Positions 52,569 through 64,000 of a stretch of 64,000 bases of DNA are shown in pieces (the stretch's first letter is position 1; each line of letters opens with the position of its first letter). The notes beneath the pieces are model-generated. The model worked only from the letters and a program-made list of their open reading frames with translations. It did no database searches and was not told where the DNA came from. This stretch comes from Blastomussa wellsi (Eukaryota; Cnidaria; Anthozoa; Scleractinia; Plerogyridae), in assembly GCA_947652115.1 (NCBI GenBank), contig OX393565.1, positions 20,469,048 through 20,533,047 on the forward strand. Reading direction: 5' to 3'. The translations under genes and the position numbers were made by a program.

Positions 52569-55216
52569 TCAACATGCTATAGTGTACAGTTGTATAAGGG
52601 CTGTCTCTAGCTTGATTAAACAGACATCGATCTTGTCATGTGCGAGTAAACAGGGAAACATTTGTGCATGCTACAGATGCAAAAGGTTTATGAAAAAATC
52701 AGAAACATTTTTTTGTGTTGGCAACAAAGTGTTGCACACGTAGGCAAACATTTGTGTCCTTAACAACGTGAGTACCTTAGCGAGTATAGTAAGCTGTTAA
52801 ATATTTTGTGCGCTACAGAACTATATGTGCTATGCAGTAAACTTTGCATGTATTCCCGTGGCGCCCAAGTTCACACAATACCTTAGAACCTGACAGTATA
52901 TGTCAGTGGTGAAATGCGTTTCCAATTCACATAGTGAAAGACAAATATTTTGCCTCCACTACTCAACCCGAAACACAACAATGATGATATATGGGCGCAT
53001 GGGTCAGCAAGCCAACATGCCATTTATTCAGCAAATGTACATATATGTACAAAAATCAGCTATGATGAAAGAAGAACAAATGCACCAACAAAGCCGGACA
53101 CAAAAACCCCTAAAATCCAGCAGGTGGAAAAACGGGGAACGTGTCCCCCCGAGGCACTGGGTTCAAGGCAGTGCGTTCAAGGCCCCTCGGGATTTCAGGA
53201 TATACTAATGAAAAGACTATCACACAAGGGTGTAGCCGGGGGGGGGGGATTTCTGGGGTGCTCGTGCGCCCTTGCCTTGTGACACTTTTTTTAAGTAAAC
53301 AAGTAAAACCCAGTGTGAATGTGGACATGACAATATGGTGAGTCCCCTGGGTTTGACCCCCCACCACCCCCTCCCATCCCCATTGAAACATCCTGGCTAC
53401 GCCCGTGTCACAAACTACATTTTACGCAAATGATACTTCGCTTTATTGTGAAACATTACGTTTATTTAGAAATAGACTTAATTGCAATGCAAAGGCATGC
53501 AACTGAAACCATTTCAGTGTAAAATTAAAGAGCAATAAATAATTGGTCATACAAGAATTGCGCATATAAAACGTTACAATATTTCCTTTTTAAATCTTTC
53601 ATTTAATATATTAAACAGGTTAAATTAACCTCTGTGAATATTTGTTTATCAGTTTTCAAAAAGCACCCAACCTCCCGAGGACTGCTTTGAAAAGCGGGGC
53701 TCTTTAATATGTTATTAATCCATAAAGCGTATTTCTTTACAAAAGACGGACACACGCTATTCTTAATAGCCGTTGTTTTTACACGTATTTGACACTATGT
53801 ACACATTGACGTATTTTGTATGGATTACCAAGGGCGATTTTGGTTTCAATTTCAACCCACCCACGTTTCATACCCAAAAGATTCGTAAGATGTAAAATGC
53901 CAAAAAAAAAATAGAAAACATTGTTTATAGTGGTCGATGCACTTGCAGGGTTCGCGCAGGTCGTGAAAACCTGGAAACTCATGGAATTTTAGAATGCCAT
54001 TTTCCAGGACTGGAAAGTCATGGAATTTGAGTGTCAGTCATGGAAAGTCATGGAAAATTATGTTAATGAAAAAAGTACAAATTAAATAACATTGGACGTG
54101 AAGAAAATGGTAACAACGTACCCAAAATGAAAGATGATTTCCTAGAAAATGGAGAAAACTGTCTAATTAGGTCATGGAAAACTTAGAGAAGTGAAGATCA
54201 TGGAGAGTCATGGAATTTCAAAAGCTCGAAAGAGTGCGAACCCTGCAGACTTAGCTTTTCCAAGCTTGTTCTCAGCCCGGTTCTCAGGCATGCCACTCAA
54301 AATGAAACGGTAAAAAGAACAAGCTTAAAAATCCCAACTGGCTGGCAGACCAGTTGGCGATTTACAAGCATCACTGACGATTTGAACTAGGGTGGTTTGC
54401 CAAGGAGCAACTCCAGTTGGTGGCCAGAGCGGGACTTGAACCGACCGGGAGGGCCGGAGCCCTAACCACTCGGCCACGCTGCCTCCCAACCCTACCTAAC
54501 AATTTAGTTGATTCGAATTCGTACCCAGTTTATCCTCATGCCTGTTTGTACCAACAATGACGTGTTGTGCACGTTTGATATGTGCAATAAAGGTCAAGCC
54601 CACTTACCGGTACGTACTTAAATACCTGTAAAACAGCTTAACTTGGGCATGTGTTCAAATAAGGACGCAATAAGCTTAGGTTTGCTTTTTCAAGTAGCTA
54701 GAAGCAAATCGTTTCTGTGGAGTGTGAATGCACGCGCACGTCTGAAATAGGACTTTCAAATTCCAGACGGTACTGTGGGTGATCTAGAGGGAATTTGTTT
54801 GGAATTTGTTGAACATGAATCCAAGGATAAAATCTAATTGAGCTTTGGCGTTTTTTCTATCGGCATTACCTACACTTTCATTTGATGTCCCCACGCTTCG
54901 TGGGTCGATTTCAATTGGCTTTTAATCCTCCGTAAGTACAAAGATGGTTACTGGTACATTTACCTATAATTCTTTGCGCGTGAAAACCCATAACGCTTAT
55001 AAAAACGCAAAGAAAAGCCCCAAAACTTTCAAACTTGGCAAGAACAATGTTGTTACTACAGGGACGAATTTCTTTATACCCTGTGGGCTGTGTTAGAGTC
55101 GCAAGATATTGTGGAAGAATCAGCAGCCGCCATCTTTTTTCCTATGGTGGATTACCTGTTTCTTTGTAATCACTCGTTCTTTTCACTTTCTTTGGTTTTG
55201 TACGCTATAGTTGTAG
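52569..55216. other. ARL2 3' flank and repeats; no gene seen
   Basis: The ARL2 3' UTR probably starts here but no AATAAA is found close to the stop. 53219-53410 is bounded by GGGTGTAGCCGGG and its diverged complement CCTGGCTACGCCC, a probable MITE. 53945-54247 is the second 'TCATGGAAAGTCATGGAA' repeat. 54413-54486 is a tRNA-like SINE head on the minus strand (CGTGGCCGAGTGGTTAGGGC and CGGTTCAAGTCCC). Confidence 0.5.
54400..54490 (-). repeat. tRNA(Leu/Ser)-like SINE head
   Basis: Minus-strand GTGGCCGAGTGGTTAGGGC (A box) and GGTTCAAGTCCCGC (B box) with GGGAGGCAG at the start. The acceptor stem does not close with a matching 3' strand, so I prefer a SINE head to a tRNA gene. Confidence 0.55.
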
Positions 55217-58200
55217 TCAATAAACTAAGGTCACTAAGGCAACCGCGATAGCGCACAAAACGATTGCATTTAAATAGTTAAAACGGCCCAGGAACCAACT
55301 GCCTCTGTTTGTTTCCGTTCTTATTCTGTTAAACTTGATTCCATGATCGCCAGAAGAACTTTTAACCATCACCTTTCCCACTTGTCTGGGCCCTGTTCTC
55401 GTTATACTGCAATTTCCCGCTGCACAGTGTTGCTCGCATACCTCGGCGTTAACCGGACAGGTCAGCGTGCAGCCCCCGGCCGTGCAGTTCTGTCGACATT
55501 GTAATCCGTTGCAATCCATGGAGCAGTTCCCAGAGTCACAGAGCTGAGTGCACGATGAGGAGTGACACACTCCTTGACAGCCTCCTTCAGAACATTGCTG
55601 TAAAGAACAAACACGTGACATGCGTTATGCAATGCTGGGTTATAAGCTTCTGATTTTAATAACAGGCTTAACCGGATTGGGTGCAGGGGCCGGGAGAGGA
55701 ATACAAGAACCCCCCTCCCCATTTTCGAACAAGAAAGTGCCGCTGCTTCTCTTCTTTTTGTCGCTGGGACAGTGACGTTGTGTTAAATGCTGAGGAAAGA
55801 GGAAAAGCAAAGAACGGAAGGCAAAATTCTCCCTTTCCCTTCCCATTTAATCGATAGCTACCCCAATTCCCTGTATACGAATTTTAACAGCACTCCCTCG
55901 TAGACTTATCGCTTGCATGTAAGCTGCAACCATTTAGTTCAAAAATAGTTTGGGTACTTTCGCCAAAATTCCATTCTTCCTAAATGAAACAGTCTCTCAT
56001 TGAAAAATAAACGGATAATCGTCTTTCTAGCTCGGGAGTCAGTCGGGGGAACGAGTGCCTGTTGATGACTAAATCCCGCCTCCGAGATGGGACTGGGCCT
56101 GTGGCGTTCGTCCCTCAAGTTGCTAAGCAACATGACGTGTTTGCTAGTGCGATAACTTTCGGTGTATTATTTGCGAGCTCTCATCTCTCGCTAGTAGTGT
56201 TTGATTGGATAAAAGTCCTCGAGTGCTTCAAAAAAGATTCCGCAAAGATTACCCGGCTAGAGTGCATAGTAAGCTCTTTCGTTAATGTGGGTGGAGGTTC
56301 CAATCGTATTGCTGCATACCTGCTCACAATGGCCCGTAGCTTGGCACGCCATGTTACAGTTTTGACCTTTTGTACAGCGCTGGAGGCAATCACTTGAATG
56401 GCACATCTGCTTACAGTTTCCATCAACAGAGCACGACTGAACGCATCTGTCGCCAGTGTTGCAATGTTGATGGCAATTGCCCCTGCAGTTCTGTTCACAC
56501 ATGAAGTCCGTTGTACAGTTTTGTTGACAGTTACCACTGTTGCAATATTGATAACCCTGCTCTTTGGCTCGGATTATCATCTTCTTGCCTCCACCCAGCT
56601 ATAGGACAGAAACAAAGTGAAAATATCCATTATTATGATATATTAGCGCACAGTCGCCCTTACGCAGGAACACCTCGCGCAGTCATGTAGCTCCGGCTGG
56701 TTTGCTAACGTCAGCAATTCTTTTAGCGCATGTAGTTCAGAACAGTAATTTACCAAGGCATTTTTCACTCATTTCCAGAAAAATTGAACTCGATATAGTT
56801 GATATGTAAGTAAGCTCAGGCCAAATCTAATTGTCGCGGGACGCAGTAATCGGTTAGGGTTAGAGTTACCCGCGCTTCCCGCAAACCCGCGACCGGTCAC
56901 AATTAGCAACTCCGATGCAAATCATAGGAGTTCATTCCAATATTTCCAGGTTCCCTTGAGTCTCTGTTTCAAAGCGAGTCTAAGTGCGAAAGTTTTGTGA
57001 TGGTAATTAGTTTTGCTTTCCATATGAATGAAAACTCATTTTCATTACAAAGACTTTGCACTTAGACTCGCCTTGAAATAGAGGCACAAGCGGACTCGGA
57101 AATGGCCTATTGAAACCAGCTTCATTTTTTTGTCATTGGACAAATGGTAGCAATATCGCTATAGTGCAGCTATAAAAAAGTGCAACTACCGGCTCACCTG
57201 CCTGCAGGACTTTTCTTTACTGTGACAGTCCAAGAGTGGACAAGCGCTGAAAAATGGAGAACAGTTTTGCTCACAGTCTTTCGTAGTTCTACACTTCATC
57301 TGGCATTCCCCACTATCACAGAATTGTTGACACTGATCTGTAGTACATCTCATTGGACAGCTTCCTTTGTCGCAGTTCTGGCGACATGAGCGCTTGGCTT
57401 TGCAGAGTACTCGACAGTTACCTTCCCAGCAAGACTAGCGTGTTAAAGCATTTACAGATCAGTGTGAGTATAAGTAATTTTGTGATTGCCTCTTGCACAG
57501 TCTTTTCCAAGGTTAAGAGGGGAACGCAGGGCCTGTGCGCAAACGGGGGTATGGAAGCGAGCCACAGATAAGCGATTGCGAACGACTGGGGACGAGGCAC
57601 ATACAGTAACTGCATGGCGATGTTAAAGGGCCATTGTCACGATAACGCGCATGCGGAGCCTTTATTCGCAAAGGTTGTGCACTGCACGCTGCTATGAACC
57701 ACCGTGGCCTTCTGCGATTGTTTTGGAGTTCGGCCGAACAGGCCACCTCTTTGTCTTGCCTCATCCCTTTCTTTCTCCCTTCGAGAACATCATATTTCCT
57801 GTGACGTTCGTATGAAAATACAAGCAATGTTTTCCGTTTAAAACTTCCAAAAATGACCAAAAAATACCTTGCCTCAATTTTTATAGCTTTTGCAAGCCTC
57901 GCGAGGTCGATGGGAGAGGATTTTAATCGGATAAATTACCATTTTTGGTCTGTCGGACCAGAAATCAAATAATGACACATGCGCAGAAAAGTGACAAAGG
58001 CCCTTTAAAATTCAAACAGAATCTTCCATAAGGTTTGTTCAGGCTTAATATCGGGTTAACCTGTGTTAAAGGAACTTAAATTGAAAGTATTCACCTTGGA
58101 GGACATAATCAATGTGGACACTTACTATTGTAAATAACAAGTCGACGTTTTCGCAAGAGCGATCATGTCGAGGGAGGCGAGGAGAGAGAAAGTTGTTATA

Positions 58201-58911
58201 AATGCACTTTGCTTTTTGAAGGAGTGCCAGGAGGTTTGCATTAATGATTAATACGGTCAAGCGGAATTCAACTTCTGGGATTCAAATTAAAGGTGGCACG
58301 AGCGCAAAAGTGGCAAACACGTGTAAAATATACCCTTCGATCTCATTTTATTCTTTCTAGTATAAATTCAGTGTAGATGGTCCTCATTTAGTTTACCCCT
58401 ATTTTAATAAATGTTTGTGCATTAAAACTGTCCCCTCATTTTCTCTTGGTGGAATACTAGTTTTCTGTCATGATCAGCGTTAATTTACCTGTTGGCAGTG
58501 ATCTCCCGTGGGGCATTTCAGGAAGCAAGATCCTTCATTGCACGACTGCTTACAGAGAGACTTCGCCCTGCAACTCAGATTGCACGCTCCCACGTCACAC
58601 TGCTGTGTACAGTTGGCGGTTTTGCAGCGCATCGAGCCACAGTCCAGCGGTGTTTCACAGTACTGGTGGCATGTTTCCTTGGAGACACACTTCATATCGC
58701 AATAGCCATCTTCACACACCTGATCGCAAGATTTCAGTTGTGGGTTGGTGTGCGCGCATGACATCTTGCAATCTTTGTCACACGTCTGTCTGCAAAGACC
58801 TGCTTTTATTGATCCTTCGCAACGGCTGACCACAATTTTGGCCTTGACTGGTGTCATCGCAAAAATGAGCAGCAATGATGCATTGAAGATTGCCTTAGAC
58901 AACCTTGCCAT
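55217..58911 (-). CDS. Cysteine-ladder secreted, probably GPI-anchored protein
   Basis: Four exons: 58489-58911, 57198-57434, 56320-56598 and 55217-55597, all GT/AG and all joined in phase 0, giving 439 residues. Residues 1-24 form a signal peptide (hydrophobic SLLLIFAM, cleavage near VKA). About 65 Cys then follow in a ladder C-x3-C-x4-C-x3-C-x(4-5), e.g. CKQSCNEGSCFLKC. A basic non-Cys spacer (LGGGKKMIIRAKEQG) opens exon 3. After the last Cys comes a 40-residue linker with SSSGDHG and a C-terminal hydrophobic stretch YLNAIVLCAIAVALVTLVY that ends the protein, as in GPI signals. Each upstream exon ends in C-x-Q. Such a ladder should make a rigid disulfide rod at the cell surface. I do not recognise the family and infer no activity. 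Confidence 0.8.
56938..57112. mobile_element. MITE with TAGGCCATTTCCGAGT ends, copy 2
   Basis: The right end AAATGGCCTATTG is the complement of copy 1's left end, and the inner AGTCTAAGTGCGAAAG and CTTTGCACTTAGACTCG are inverted. The left end is diverged (CCAATATTTCCAGGTTCC). It lies in intron 2 of the cysteine-ladder gene. Confidence 0.65.
57628..58004. mobile_element. MITE with AGGGCCATTGTCAC ends and TTAA site
   Basis: Left AGGGCCATTGTCAC, right complement AGGGCCTTTGTCAC, with TTAA at 57624-57627 and 58005-58008. It lies in intron 1 of the cysteine-ladder gene. No coding content; a TTAA duplication suggests piggyBac-type mobilisation. Confidence 0.7.
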
Positions 58912-60449
58912 GCTGTTTGCTCAATTGATACTTAGCTGCCGCTTTTCTGAAAAAAAAAAAAATGATAATGACATCAAATATATCACATCTCTTTAGTCAT
59001 TGTCAGTTAAGGCCAAAAATTAAAATTAACATCACCAAAAAGGAAAGAACATCTTGCAGACACCAAGATATTCTTGCAGTGACGTGTACATCTTCTCCAA
59101 TATTAACGGTCTGTTCTCCGATCCCTTCATACTCTTAACTTCTAAGATAAGACAGCCAACTGAAGAGTAATGCGCTCTTGTGTACATGTATCGAAGCTGT
59201 CAGTCGCACTTTCAACAGTTCTGCCAGTTCAGAAACGCAGCAAAACAATCATAGCGCACATGACAAACGAAAAGCAAACTGTATACCACGACGACACTGG
59301 TACACCCATTAACGCTAAGTACTGTCAACCTACCCACTTTCTTTCCAAAAGCAGTCATAAAATGATGCTTTAAAAAATTAATCGGGCGCGCGACGGAAAT
59401 AGTTGTAAATAGCGAGAGATAAAAACAATTTGTTTTCTAGAATTGTAAGGATATAAATGTACCATTTAGATCGCGCAACAGAATAACTTTTCTTGAGATT
59501 AGTTAATAAGTTAAAACTTCCTGTCCCTAGCTCAAAATATACTGCATTTAAAGAGAAAGAAAATTAAACATGCGTGGGTAGAATTTTTGGGAACAAGGTG
59601 TCGACACTATATTCATGGGCTAGTATGTCAACAGTTCTTTGTCGAGTACTTCTAAAATTTCCCAAGAGCTTCAAGAATTCTATGGTTACGTACGAGAGAA
59701 GACAGTTTGCTGCTCAGTTTTAAAATAATCTAGCTAATTTTCTATCTCTCTTTAGGGTGTTACGAGGCATAGTTGTGGTTTAATGGCCGTATTAAATTAA
59801 CCCATTCTAGGGAGTGCAGTAAATGTTTGAGAAGAAAGTAATGTACATTTTGAAGCCTAATCGACTCGTGTTTCGTTAAAACTGAGGAAATCATAGCCGG
59901 ACAAGTGAATTTATTCCAAGCGATCCACAGGGAAAACAGAACTTCAAACAACAATTTTAAAAACACATTTAGGAGTGCGCATTGCTTTTATAAATATTTA
60001 ATTTCGCTTGTCATGCCTATTATTTGTAGTTTTTTCCGGGTTCCCTTGGCCAATTCAACAAACGGAACTTAATTGAACACGGCGTCGGGCAGCTGGTTCT
60101 TAGTGTTTGCGGCTCGTGGTTTAGGTAATTTGTTTATAGCCACATTTAGTCGGTGATTTTCAAACACATGCATGATACAAATGGGCGACGAAATTCATTT
60201 TTTCAAACAGTTAGATACAGTTCAAATACGTACTTTGTCATACAATTAAAAGTGGATAAGGAGAACACAAATTAAGCTCGCGTATCGTACCCTCCATTGC
60301 GTTTGACAAGCGTATCAAATTTTGGCTTTAAAAACGTGGCGAGAATAATAACGAGAAGAGTGATTGTTTCAAGCGGGGTGTGCGTTGCTAGTTGAACAGA
60401 AGAAGTTATCATGTATAGTCCAACGCTAAAGTTCCGCATCTTCTTTTCA

Positions 60450-60479
60450 GATGATGATGATGATGATGATGATGATGAT
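60450..60479. repeat. (GAT)n microsatellite
   Basis: About ten perfect ATG/GAT triplets. Confidence 0.95.
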
Positions 60480-61914
60480 CTATCAAGCTGTAGAATAATA
60501 CCGGTTATCTAGTTAATTAAGGATCGCTAAGGCGAAAAAAGTGCGAAATAAAAGAATGACATTTCGATCGATAAACATCTGTAAATTTGCTGATGTACAA
60601 TGTGGGTTTTTGTTTGAGGGTGATAAATACATATTGCGTTTGCTCTCCTAAATCATGCATGCAGGGGGTAAACATATGAACAGTTTGTACTTAAATATTC
60701 ACCCTTACACTCGCCAACGCTTTTATTTAATTTGATAATTTGTAATCATTCTGTTGTTCTCTGTATCTTCGCCACCAATATCAAGGCCCATCAGGCATGT
60801 GCATCTTCCATTTACGGCTAAGCAATATCTCGAGATATTGCTTAAGTTTTCCGACTAATTCACAGACTCACAGTTTGCCGGACGCGTAGCCTGTTCCAAG
60901 CATTCTCGGTCAATGGGGTACGGTGCGAAGGAAAACGCCGAGCGAAAAAGTAGTGTCAGCGTTTTTCTTTCGCGCCATGCCGCACTAACCGCGAACGTCA
61001 GGAACAGACTAGATACCAGATGACTGTTAATTTGAAATCGGAAATTTCACAACAATCATTAACGATGATCAAACTAGGAATACAATAGTGTCTACTTTGT
61101 TTGATGATGCCATGACGATGTTGTGAGTCACAAGCGGTTTTCGGCACGAAATAAGGGCCCACTTTTCCTTTATCGTAAACATTACCGACGAAATACATTT
61201 TCACCTATTGTTTATTTGGTAAATTCAAGGTTTTGTGTGCTCAGCTTGCTTTTTTCACATTTTAAGGAAAATTCTCCAAACGAACAATCTCGTAACTAAA
61301 TACCATCATTTTGAAGCAAATATTAAAAGAACACATGAAATAAGACTCAGTGAGGAAAGAAAATTGATGCATGAATCAGGGATTTGCTCCAGTGGTCATC
61401 TCACTGGTAATTGTAGGTTGTTATTAACTCTTATTTCAGGGTTTCCCTGAGGGTTTGATATGGCAGTTTGTACATGACAGCATTAAAGAGGCTTGTTACA
61501 TAGACGTGACTGAATAGTTTAGATATAAGCAGGTAAGGACTATTCCTAATAGCTCGTTGATGATTTCACCCCTCAGTGTAAATTTTGAGCGGACGTAGCA
61601 ACGTTTGCCCAGAGAGTTTCGTTATTATACAAACAGAGTAAAAAAATAGTTTTCCCATGATCCCGGTAGGTTTAAATTAATCTGAGCTCGCAAGGTTTTC
61701 CCATAATGCACTTTATAATGTTATTTCTCGCCAAAAATCGTCTGCTCGTTTGAGACAAGAAAGAGCAAGTAATTAAAATTATACCTTGTTGCTAAAAGCG
61801 ATTGATGCCTTTTATCATCACACTGCTGTATTGGTGGGTAAGACATTTTACTGCCATAGAGTCTCTCTTGCAGGAATAGTACAAACGGGAACTGGCGAAT
61901 TGTAGAGGCAATCT

Positions 61915-62045
61915 GACAGAATGCTGGCGGGTAACCTGCGATGGACTAACATCCCATCCACGGGGAGTAAAAATACTCTAGCTGCTTCATGTTACAATGC
62001 TACAAAAATCGGAGTTAAGCGCCGGCAGCTCTTTTACCCAATTGC
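61915..62045 (+). repeat. SINE 3' fragment
   Basis: Contains GGCGGGTAACCTGCGATGGA, CATCCCATCCACGGGGAGTA and GTTAAGCGCCGGC, matching 41560-41690. The tRNA-like head is absent. Confidence 0.6.
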
Positions 62046-62096
62046 TTTTTACCCTTAAAAAATGTAAAGATGTAAGTAATTATTTGTGATAACACC

Positions 62097-62534
62097 ACAA
62101 CAATTTCTTATCAGAGCCCGAGAAAATGAATTTTAAAGATCATAAACTGTAGGCAAAATCTAACGTGCAGCCATTTTAATTTGTAAAATCGTCAGTGGAA
62201 TTTTAGTGGAACTTCGAAATTTGTTTTCGATGTTTGGTGTTGTTAGAAAAGATTTCTTTTGATAAGATATTTGAAGCAGTAACTCAAAAGTTTGCAATAA
62301 GGTGTAAATAATCTTGGTACAACAATTTCTTATCAGAGACTGAGAAAATGAATTTCAAAGCTCGCAAGCTATAGGAAAAGTCCCACATCTTTTAAGCGAT
62401 TCAGTGGAATTCAGTAGAACTTCGAAATTTGTTTTCGATGTTTGGTGTTGTTTGAAAAGATTTCTCTTGATAATATATTTGAAGTAGTAACACAAAAGCT
62501 TGCAATAAGGTGTAAATCATTTCAGTTGGTACAT
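62097..62534. repeat. Two-copy 222-bp tandem duplication
   Basis: Copy 1 62097-62318, copy 2 62319-62534. Both contain ACAACAATTTCTTATCAGAG, ACTTCGAAATTTGTTTTCGA, TGTTTGGTGTTGTT and TTGCAATAAGGTGTAAAT. Divergence is moderate, so the event is not recent. No coding content. Confidence 0.85.
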
Positions 62535-64000
62535 AATTTTGTCCAATGAATGCTCGAAGTCCTAACGGATTCCGTCTTAAAAGAACAATCGCTGAACTGT
62601 GATACGTGTGTCCCCCGGCGATGTTCTGTAGCCTCATTTTTTAGAATCACGTGTATTAATTCGTTTATCAGATTTGCGATTTACCTGACTCATCCCAGCG
62701 CGCACGGACGGCAATATCCCCATTAGCAGTCAGTCGGCAAAATGTTTCTCATTGCCTTCGATTGTGTGTTCCTTTTTTACCTTGAAGAATGTCCTTTGCA
62801 ACAGCCTCCTTAGAAGATTGAAAGCTGCATGGCCATTTTTTGCTTTTTCAAGTTCCGCTGCGATTTATATAAACAACAACTAGAACATTTTAAAACACGT
62901 GGATGTACTCAAAAAGTTCGTGAAGCGTTTCAATGTTTACATTTTTGCTTTTGTTTCCAAGATTTCGAACGCGTGGACTTGAACACTAAACTGAAATAAG
63001 CTTACGACATCTCGTTGAAAACAACATTCCCAAGGCGAGAATCACGCGCGCTCTCAAAGAGTTAATAACGTTTTGTTAAAAATTAATTATATAAAATACA
63101 CATCAATAAAATAAAAATGGCTAGAACATAATCTAAGGAAATCTCAGTTGCATATATACCTTAATCACATCGAGGTAGGATGGGTCGGAAAAGTATTCCG
63201 TTGACGATAAATCTTGTCTCGTCTTTTAACGCTTGATACCGAGTGGGATGATGTGCTACTACGAAATATATATATTCATTCTTGTTTTTTCTTGGGGGCT
63301 GCAATTATCTCATACCGAGCGAGACCATTTATATAGCAGCTGCTTGCTTTGAAATCCATGGTAACGCCAGTGAAAGAGATTATAATTAAAGTCTTTGAAC
63401 CTAATGAATTGCCTCCCAAATCTTTCGTTCCACTATTCATTATGCTTTCAAAAGACCGCGCAGTTCGTTCCAAAGGGTTTTTTTAAGTGGCCGGCTTTTG
63501 CAATTTGTAGAAAGGTTACAAACCTATGCCGAAAGCAATGCATAAATTGTAAGAGCCTAAAGGTATTATGATATATAATAACACGATAAAACGAGGCGTA
63601 AATTCATGATACAAATATGTAAACGAATATGAAACTGAACTATAATATAAGCGATTAATTTTATAAAAAGGTATAGCAGTTATACCCAAAGGTTTCTGCT
63701 ATGGAGTCTGCTAAGTCAGGAGAACGAAGGAAAGATCCAAGGTCTTGATTAAATAAAGGAAATTAAATATCTCGTCTTACGTCATTTGAAACAGGTGGTT
63801 GTTCATTGTTGCGAAAGTTCTTATCATGGTAATTAATGTAAATGTCTGCGCGGTCCATCGTGGAGGTTATCAAGCCAGACAGAACGACAGATTCAGCGAT
63901 ATTTTCAATCAGTGACACGTTGTTGGCCCACTGAAGTTTTCAGTCTCTTTCCTGCTCTCAACTAATATTGCTTGAAAACTAAAACGCACTGGAGAAAGAG

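Larger units (their letters stand above)
58912..63990. other. No gene recognised
   Basis: Upstream of the cysteine-ladder gene and to the window end I find no exon I can defend. Contents: a (GAT)n microsatellite at 60450-60479; a perfect 26-bp palindrome at 60819-60844; a hairpin at about 60887-61010 (AGCCTGTTCC and its complement); a SINE 3' fragment at 61915-62045; a two-copy tandem duplication at 62097-62534. A minus-strand frame at 63276-63473 has no family resemblance. Confidence 0.4.

Noticed and set aside
63276..63473. Minus-strand 65-codon frame near the window end
   Set aside because: No motif and no clear splice context; could be an exon but nothing supports it.

Overview
This is a stretch of a eukaryotic, animal nuclear genome, most likely an anthozoan cnidarian and probably a stony coral. 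The basis is intron-rich genes whose proteins closely resemble animal proteins, a TPR-CHAT gene of the kind expanded in cnidarians, and a dense load of foldback/MITE elements, tRNA-derived SINEs and Penelope-like elements. The species is not determined. One 200-base run of N lies at 45836-46035.

Layout. 1-10 kb: a TIR-bounded DNA-transposon remnant with a HIRAN-like reading frame (1-1010), a one-exon gene for a DUF1444-like protein (2137-3009, minus), then repeats. 10-14.5 kb: a decayed TPR-CHAT gene (plus) broken by a 1.07-kb foldback transposon, with a Ser where the CHAT catalytic Cys should be. 14.5-19.8 kb: mobile elements only. 19.8-47.2 kb: the symplekin gene on the minus strand. I can place 37 coding exons with consistent phase; one or more further exons near the start appear lost in the N gap. 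47.4-52.6 kb: ARL2 on the plus strand, five exons, complete (184 aa), head to head with symplekin with 149 bp between start codons. 52.6-55.2 kb: repeats. 55.2-58.9 kb: a four-exon minus-strand gene for a secreted or GPI-anchored protein built from a regular cysteine ladder. 58.9-64 kb: no gene recognised.

Functions. Symplekin is the scaffold of the mRNA 3'-end processing machinery; ARL2 is a small GTPase acting in tubulin folding. They share a promoter region but no obvious pathway. The cysteine-ladder protein and the DUF1444-like protein are the least familiar genes. The most informative non-genic structures are a foldback family with 9-10 bp target duplications (four copies, one of which supplies part of a symplekin splice donor), several MITEs with TAA/TTA or TTAA duplications, a satellite in ARL2 intron 4 interrupted by a Penelope-like element, and two minisatellites.
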